A stretch of 64,000 nt of DNA. Origin: Chlorophyllum brunneum (taxonomy: Eukaryota; Basidiomycota; Agaricomycetes; Agaricales; Agaricaceae). The stretch is taken from positions 1,302,001 to 1,366,000 of the forward strand of contig OY756146.1 in the NCBI GenBank assembly GCA_963576785.1. Reading direction: 5' to 3'. The translations under genes and the position numbers were made by a program. Positions 57,778 to 64,000 of the stretch are shown in pieces; positions within the stretch are counted from its first letter, which is position 1, and each line of letters begins with the position of its first letter. The notes beneath the pieces were generated by a model. It searched no databases. It worked only from the letters and a program-made list of their open reading frames with translations, and was not told where the DNA came from.

Positions 57778-59186
57778 ACCTCGCAGCGGGATCATTTACG
57801 AAGGCTTTAGTTACCAAGCTCACGAAGAATGAAGCACAGTGTATGACCGATTTCCTGAGCACAGTATGTCCCTGAACGGTCCGTCTCTTGTCTCGTATTC
57901 TGACCCGGGTCCTTCGAAGTTGCTTGAAGAGGATGATGTCCTCGGTGCTGATGGGCAGAGGCGTATCTTGTCTCTCCTGTGCAAAATCGCGATATATGCC
58001 CAGGTTTTCCCCAGATGCTTCGAGTTAAAGGGAGTCCAGTACGATTCCACTCAACCTCTTACCGGAGGGGCATTCGGCGATATTTACAAGGGGAGGTACC
58101 GTGCGAATGACGTATGCGTCAAGGCGGTTCGTTTATATCAGAAGAAAGACGTCAGGTTCCGACTAGAGGTCAGATTCAACATGGCTCATACTGCATCGCG
58201 TCAATCCAACAAACAGTTTACCAGGCGCATACGAAGGAGCTCATTTTGTTGAGTTGTCGACGTCATTCACATATCTTGCCATTTTATGGTATCCATGTCT
58301 CTGGTCAACCTGTCCAAAGAATCTGCCTAGTTTCGCCATGGATGAAAAATGGTGACCTCCCCAGCTATCTAAAAGCTTGTCCGGACAGCCCTCGTATTTT
58401 GCTCGTGAGCACTTATTGTACGTCTCTCCTCTGAGCGATGCTGACTCTATTCTCAAAGATGGCGGACATCATTTCTGGTTTACGGTATCTACATGAACGG
58501 AAAATCATACATACTGATCTCAAAGGGGTATGTATCTTTTCCGTCCTGTCCATCACTGCATTAAGGACAAATTCGACTACTAGACCAACATTCTCATTTC
58601 GGATGACAAGCGAGCATTGATTGCGGACTTTGGGATATCGCATATCTCAATGACTGTGGCTGGCTCGAGCATGGCCCCTGGTGGGACACCAAGATGGATG
58701 GCACCTGAGTTACTTTCAGAAACTGGACAGCCAGGAACGGGTAGTGACGTGTGGTCATTCGATTGTGTTTGCTACGAGGTATGTTACTATGCAACAGCTT
58801 CCCTATAAATTATCTCACGAATACTGTCCACAGATTCTCACCGGCACAGAGCCATTCTATGAGTACTCATTCCCCCGGCTCGTGGCAGAATTCGCGAAAA
58901 GTAGTGGTGTTACACCTAGTCGGCCGGAATCAGGAAATAATCTCAGCCCTGCAGAGATTCAGATGTGGACAATCATGAACAAGTGTTGGGATTACTGTAT
59001 GTCCCTAATGAACGGCCTACATGTGAAGAGATACAGGACTTCGTTACAGGTTTGGGAATTCCAGATGGCCGTCCTGTTATCAGGAGCAGTTCCATTCGCT
59101 TGAAAACCGACAGCGCTATCAAGATCGATCATGAGCGCGTGTATGGGATCCTAACTCGTGTGAATAGTAACTTTCGCATTTTTTGA
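57778..59186 (+). CDS. Tyrosine-kinase-like (TKL) serine/threonine protein kinase
   Basis: This belongs to the expanded basidiomycete TKL-like kinases. The N-terminal helical part includes LTKNEAQCMTDFLST and RRILSLLCKIAIYAQVFP. The glycine loop is LTGGAFGDIYKG and the ATP-binding lysine is in VCVKAVRLYQ. The catalytic loop is HTDLKGTN, with Thr in place of the Arg of HRD. The magnesium motif is ADFGIS, and the APE motif appears as GGTPRWMAPELL. Then come GSDVWSFDCVCYEILTG and a C-lobe ending VPNERPTCEEI. Several introns are needed, and the residues for catalysis are all present. The 5' end is uncertain: coding pattern starts at 57778, but an open frame with ATG at 57839 could also serve. The C-terminus may include a small acidic exon after 59225. 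Confidence 0.78.
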
Positions 59187-59568
59187 TCGGCCCTAGTCAA
59201 AGCTTATGCGTCGGTATTACTCATAGATGAAACAGGGAGGTTCCGAATACGATAATGATGATTCAGATGGGAGTGAGGACAGCAATTTGGATGAGGAAAA
59301 GGCAAAGCAATGCGGTATTGTAACGGAAGAACTTGTATAAGATTAGATGTGGGATATACAATGCTAACCATCACCTACGCGACAGTCACGGCTTGACGGT
59401 TTTACTTTCTGAGTACAGTGGTCCGTAGTCGCACATACTCGATGAGATCATATCAGAGCATGGAAATATGGTCATGTCGTGGACTGTAAGGCTTCTCTGA
59501 TACGGTGTTCCCAGTACCTGGAGAGTGAAAGGATGAAAGTCTATCCCATGGGCATGTCACGAAGGGAC
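59187..59568. other. Convergent intergenic region
   Basis: This lies between the kinase and the prenyltransferase gene, which converge. A short acidic frame (59227-59340, EYDNDDSDGSEDSN) follows an AG at the sequence TCATAG and could be a last kinase exon; I could not confirm the splice phase. Confidence 0.4.
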
Positions 59569-60792
59569 TCACTTCTGGCGAATTGTATCATACTCGTCGG
59601 CGAGTGATTTCCATAGCTGCAAGTAGAAATGCATTGATCAGACTGCCTTATTCGGAATGCGAAGAGCATCTTTAACTTACTTCCACAGCTTTCAAGATAT
59701 TATCTTTATCGCCTGCCTTCTCGTGTAAGTCCGCCAAGAATTCAACAGCGTATACGCAAGGCAGTTCGGCGCCCTTAGCGGGCGGGGGATTCTCTAGATC
59801 GACGATGTCGACTGCTTTCGGATCAAGTGGGAGTGTGTAAGGCTTGACGAATTGAGTGAGGAGCGAGTAGGGCAGTCTATTATGATCCAAGATGCCACGG
59901 AGGTAGTTCCATGCAGAAGGATTATTTGGTGCAAGAGAGACGTTTTGCTTCGTGAATCTAAAATATAAATGCTGGTCATGCGAGGGAGGCCACCAGAGCT
60001 GCAGCCGTGACGAACGTACGTGAGCTCGCGCTTGAGAATCCTCGCTCTGTCTTCCTCTCCAAATCTTACACCACATCCAAACACGACGAAATGGCGATGA
60101 TGCCATGCCGAGTTGTTTCGCACATCATCCCCAATCGCATTCTCGATAAAGTCGAGCTCGCCTTTCCATAGATCATCGTCATCGACAAAATGTGATAGAA
60201 GCCATTGACGATACGACCATGTGTGGTAATTCTTGGAATCAGCCTGGAGACACTTTTCTATGAACCGCAGCTCGGGTTGTGGAGTGCGGAGGTGAGTGAT
60301 GAGGAGACGACGGTGGTGCCAGACTTGGTATGTCTTGAGATATTTAATTGTGAGTTCATTCATCAATTCCAACTCGGTTTCGAGGGGGGAAGACAGGGCC
60401 AGGAGAGTTTCGTATCGGTATTGCCTGCACAGAATCGGGGTGTTAGTGACTGGATTGGAAGGTGAGCTGCAAGGACGACGGACCATGCGGTATAGTGCGC
60501 AGGGTTTAAGCGGATGAGTTCTTCTGTAAGTTGGAGGACTCGTTCACTCCGCTCGCCAGACTTGACGATTGCGCGGAAGTAGTCTGTCGCGTCTTTATCT
60601 ATATATGCACAAATCGTTAAGTAAGTGGTCTGAGTGAACTCGCACGATAGACGTGGATGATTACACACATTCGGGAGAGTACAAGATGGGTGCGATGGGT
60701 GCGTTGGTCTCGTACTGTGGTACTGGGACTACGTCAGACCATTCCAGTCTTTCCGCGAACAAAGGTTTATCTTGCTGTTCGTCTGTGGTCAT
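59569..60792 (-). CDS. RAM2: Protein farnesyltransferase/geranylgeranyltransferase-I alpha subunit
   Basis: This is the shared alpha subunit of the two CaaX prenyltransferases, which add farnesyl or geranylgeranyl to Ras and Rho type proteins. Exon 1 is 60792-60669 (MTTDEQQDKPLFAERLEWSD to LYSPE). The second exon begins with DATDYFRAIVKSGE. Five PFTA repeats can be seen: HYTAWQYR, YQVWHHRR, YHTWSYRQW, NSAWHHRHF and PSAWNYLRG. The C-terminus is LWKSLADEYDTIRQK, stop at 59569. A lysine equivalent to the catalytic-site residue of the alpha subunit lies within the first repeat area, but I did not align it. Divergent from the WD40 gene, with 322 bp between starts. Confidence 0.93.
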
Positions 60793-61114
60793 GGTTGCAG
60801 ATGCGATGCAGGAGGCCAAAGCAAAGAGAGAGGAGTTGTGTCATTGTCGACCTGTTTTGGGCTGTCCCATCACAATTCAATAAAGTCCTCTACATTCAAA
60901 CACCCAGCACCCAACTCCGTGCTTGTCCTTAATGACATTAATTCTCTGTTGTTCGACGAAAAAATCCACCACCAGCGGTTCTCCAGGCGGCTCTCTTGGG
61001 CTCGTGTTTCATGGCGTCTATTTCTTGGTCCCGTTGCATGGTCCTCATGGTGTCACGAAGCCTCTATCAACTCGACCTCTCATAAATTTGACTAGTCCAG
61101 ACCTCTACCTCAGG

Positions 61115-64000
61115 ATGGCAGGTGGTGTTATGTTTCCTGATTTCCCTAACGCGACCAACTACAGTTCACGTCGACACGATTCTACAACCCGCGGGGCAAG
61201 TCGCCGGGAGACGATCCTCAGCCTAGTGGAAATGCTTCTAGAAAAGGGTGAAGGTGTTCCTAAGCGTAGGTTTCTTTGACGCACGACTTTAGCATCTATT
61301 TATTTCTCCCTAGGCCAAGGACAGCCGCCTGACTTCGTGCCTGAGGACGTTTGTGAGTGGAGGCTATCCCCTGAGTGTTGCACGACCCGTCAAACAGACA
61401 TATGACTTAGCCCCCATTGACCGGCACTTGCAGGATAGCGGCGCGGACGCTTTCAATAAATTTTCTGGGTGAGAGTCCTTCTAACATGCATTCGCAGGAG
61501 GGCGCACATAAACAAGGGTACATTCTCTCAGACAAATGAGCAACTTTGACCAAGAGGTGGCAACATCCTAGTTCAATGATGGTTGGCTGACCACAGAGCT
61601 AGTTACGCGACTTTGCCAATGCTGCGCGTCAACTTGGAAGCTCCATCGCCATTTTGTCCTCAGCATTCCACCTAAGGGAGCGGGTAGCCCAAATCCATTT
61701 CCTTTATCGAGAAAACGCGGCAGCCTTATTCCCTCTCAAAATACTACGGACGCCTAGGGAATGTACCATTTATTCTCAAACCACTGGTCTAACAGGCCGC
61801 CGCAGCCGCCGATCTAAAACACTCGCACACATTGTTCAGCCATCTGTTAACGAGACCATTGACGTCGACGGCTTTCCTGATCAAATGGAAGGTTTCGCGG
61901 CAGATATTGGCACTTTTCTTCATTGTCTCAACGAATTCCCTGAGTTTACAGACGAAGCCGTTAACGCGTGTATCTTGTCCTTTGAACGTGACCTTCGGGT
62001 GAGCCCATCTAAACTTGCGCAGGCTTGCTCTCTCCCTCACCAGTATCGGACAGTACTGGGCTTCTTGTCTCGAGGAGTACAGAGGTAATCTACATCGGTC
62101 TTTCGACATCCCCTACTTTGAGCATTTCTCCTAGGTCAATTCCGGACTCCCGCTGTCCAGCGTTACCTTCATGACTTATCCATTGAAATGGGGGAGCACA
62201 TCAACAGCATTACTTCCACCCTTTCAATCTTTGTCGAAATTGGCAAGTTAGACCCTTCGCTTGGCGTGGGTAGGACTCATAAATCCCTGCATACAGGTGT
62301 TCCGATAATCCACTTTTCCCAGAAGCACGCGGCCACAAATTTACTCAACCTTTCGGCTGTTGCAACCTTATTCTCTGGTGTCACCGCGACGACGATTCAG
62401 TTCTCATATGCACTTAAGCCCGACCGCCTGTCTATCCCTGTTAACTCGTTTTGGTTCGCTTCACTAGTCTTCAGCATTGCAGCCGTGGTGAACAGCCTGC
62501 TAGGGTCCACATGGAAACAAGCTATGTAGTAAGTGGTAGTATTTTTCACACTTCTGTCGAGTCTAGGTTAAGTTTCTGGTCACGTAGCCGTTCACCGGGC
62601 CATCGCGTTCCTTGGTGGGTTCTCATTTGGATTAAAAGATCGCCTCTCTTGTTTCTTGTCATGTCCGTCGCGTGCTTTTTATTCGGTTTCTGTTTCTTCG
62701 CCTACGCTTCAGGCCAGGTATGACTACTTCCAGTTTGGACAATGCTTCAGCTCATGGTCTTATTCTCCCATTACAGGACCAGATCACGTCAACAATCACC
62801 ACCGTTCTAACCGCCCTAACCTCGTTGGGACTGTGCTTGGTATCGGCATGGCTCGCTATGGAGCGCTGGATCTCCGTGCACTACCAGGGAAAGAAATGGC
62901 TTGACGAGGCCTTGACGGATATAACAGATACCATGTTTCAGACCAGTGTCGTGGATAGTTCACGTCGCGTGTCGGGAGGGATTGGGTCCGGCTTGGGGGC
63001 TGCGAAACGCGTTGCCTTCCGTGCTCTAATTGTCCTAAGAAGAGGAATATCCGACGCTTGTTCTCGTCTCCACGGCGAAACCGGTGATAATGACTACAAC
63101 CTTCCAGTTTACAATAATGACACCTCCGATCGCTGTTTAGATAGCATTCTGGAAGAACGTCAAACAGATACGGTGAACGCGTCTGAGCCTAGAACTCAAA
63201 TAGCCTTGGCATCCGACGTTGGTCCCTCGGCGCGTAGTTACCCCTCATCGCTAATGGCCTCCCACGAAAACCCTCTTGGCCCCAAACCACACAGACCTAC
63301 GAGCTCACCACCCTCAAATAGCGGGACCATCAGCCCAGGCAAACAACGTTGGCGGGATGCATTTGACACCATCCGTGTGCGCAATACCATCGCCACAAAC
63401 CGGGGAAACGTGCTATCTACCCATCAAGATGCGCCTAATGAAACATCAATAATCTCAGTGATGAGACCCTCTGTTGCAAGGTTCGGATTGGGGCTTGCGG
63501 ATTTGGAGGCAGTACAGGATTTGCCGGTGCATTCCGCGTTGGTGAAGCACTTGCAGTTCTCGCCAGATGGAAAGTATTTGGCAACCTCCAGGTATGTCTT
63601 CGTCTTCTCCATTTTGCCTCACAGCTTATATGTTAGCTGATACTTCTAAATAGCTGGGACCGGACTTCTGTGATCCTCAAAGTCGGAGTAAATCCTTAAC
63701 TTGAGGTTCTATCGACATATTTATGTCACTAAATTAGGATCCCTTCGTTCCGCACCGTATCCTCGCCCATGCCAGAAATTTTGTTGGACAAGCCGCCTGG
63801 TTAGCCGTAACATCTTTTTGTACCCTTGTTCTCATCCTATCGGCTAGGTCCCCTGATGGCAAGTACCTTCTAACAAAGATGACGAAGGGCATGAATGTCT
63901 GGACCACTGAGGTGCTTGCCTACCGCTGTCATTATTAACATCCATATCCTAACTTTTTGTCAGGATGGCGTTTGTTTGAGAACCATTATGCGTAAAGATC
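61115..64000 (+). CDS. Membrane-anchored WD40-repeat protein (3' part beyond the right edge)
   Basis: The N-terminus MAGGVMFPDFPNATNY is followed by helical segments (RRETILSLVEMLLEKGEG, RDFANAARQLGSSIAIL and LRERVAQIHFLY). Three to four hydrophobic segments come next: LNLSAVATLFSGVTATTIQF, FASLVFSIAAVVNSLLG, LLFLVMSVACFLFGFCFFAY and TTVLTALTSLGLCLVSAWLA. A Ser/Pro-rich linker follows, then WD40 repeats: HLQFSPDGKYLATSSWDRT, VGQAAW, then SPDGKYLLTKMTKGMNVWTTE. The C-terminal propeller resembles WDR26/Gid7-type repeats, but the membrane region is not typical of those, so I leave it unnamed. The gene is open at the window edge. Some early exon boundaries are provisional, and the ATG at 61115 is the first that leads into the traced frame. 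Confidence 0.75.

Overview
The window is nuclear DNA of a filamentous basidiomycete, most likely a mushroom-forming agaricomycete. The evidence is gene structure (many short exons, introns mostly 45-70 nt, GT-AG with a few GC-AG) and gene content: AIG1-like P-loop proteins, TKL-type kinases, F-box proteins with low-complexity tails, SPX, Kre6 and M43 families. I rebuilt exons by hand from reading frame, splice sites and family motifs. Names are family recognition by eye; no database search was run.

Layout. 1-1460 (-): 5' part of an SPX/EXS phosphate transporter gene (SYG1/XPR1 type) that runs off the left edge. 3070-3758 (+): small secreted cysteine-rich protein. 3858-14656 (-): haloacid dehalogenase, ELYS-like nucleoporin-assembly protein, secreted M43 metalloprotease, Kre6/Skn1 beta-1,6-glucan protein, and a conserved fungal protein of unknown function. 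14849-16169 (-): homoserine dehydrogenase. 17117-18942 (+): mitochondrial 2-oxoglutarate dehydrogenase E2. 19587-26026 (+): ABCC-type ABC transporter. 26937-27908 (+): single-pass membrane protein. 28320-30570 (-): malic enzyme. 30571-37375: a 6.8 kb gene-poor stretch. 37376-40501: divergent short-chain dehydrogenase and polyol dehydrogenase sharing one promoter region. 40502-44525: another gene-poor stretch. 44526-45797 (+): tRNA-dihydrouridine synthase. 47297-53041: F-box gene and GRIP-domain golgin head to head, with start codons 41 bp apart. 53145-55866: RNA polymerase III subunit Rpc31 and mRNA-export factor Yra1/ALY, divergent. 56565-59186 (+): a broken AIG1-like P-loop gene followed by a TKL-type kinase. 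59569-60792 (-): prenyltransferase alpha subunit. 61115 to the right edge (+): membrane-anchored WD40 protein.

Most genes are housekeeping (amino acid and carbon metabolism, tRNA and mRNA processing, prenylation, nuclear pore, Golgi, wall glucan). Points of interest are: an 856-nt intron in the YRA1 homologue, recalling the oversized autoregulatory intron of yeast YRA1; a P-loop protein with lysine replaced by methionine in Walker A plus two frame breaks, next to a kinase; a putative sugar or polyol oxidoreductase pair; GC-AG introns; and 6-7 nt micro-exons. I see no CRISPR array, rRNA, tRNA or intact mobile element, and no clear new biological system.
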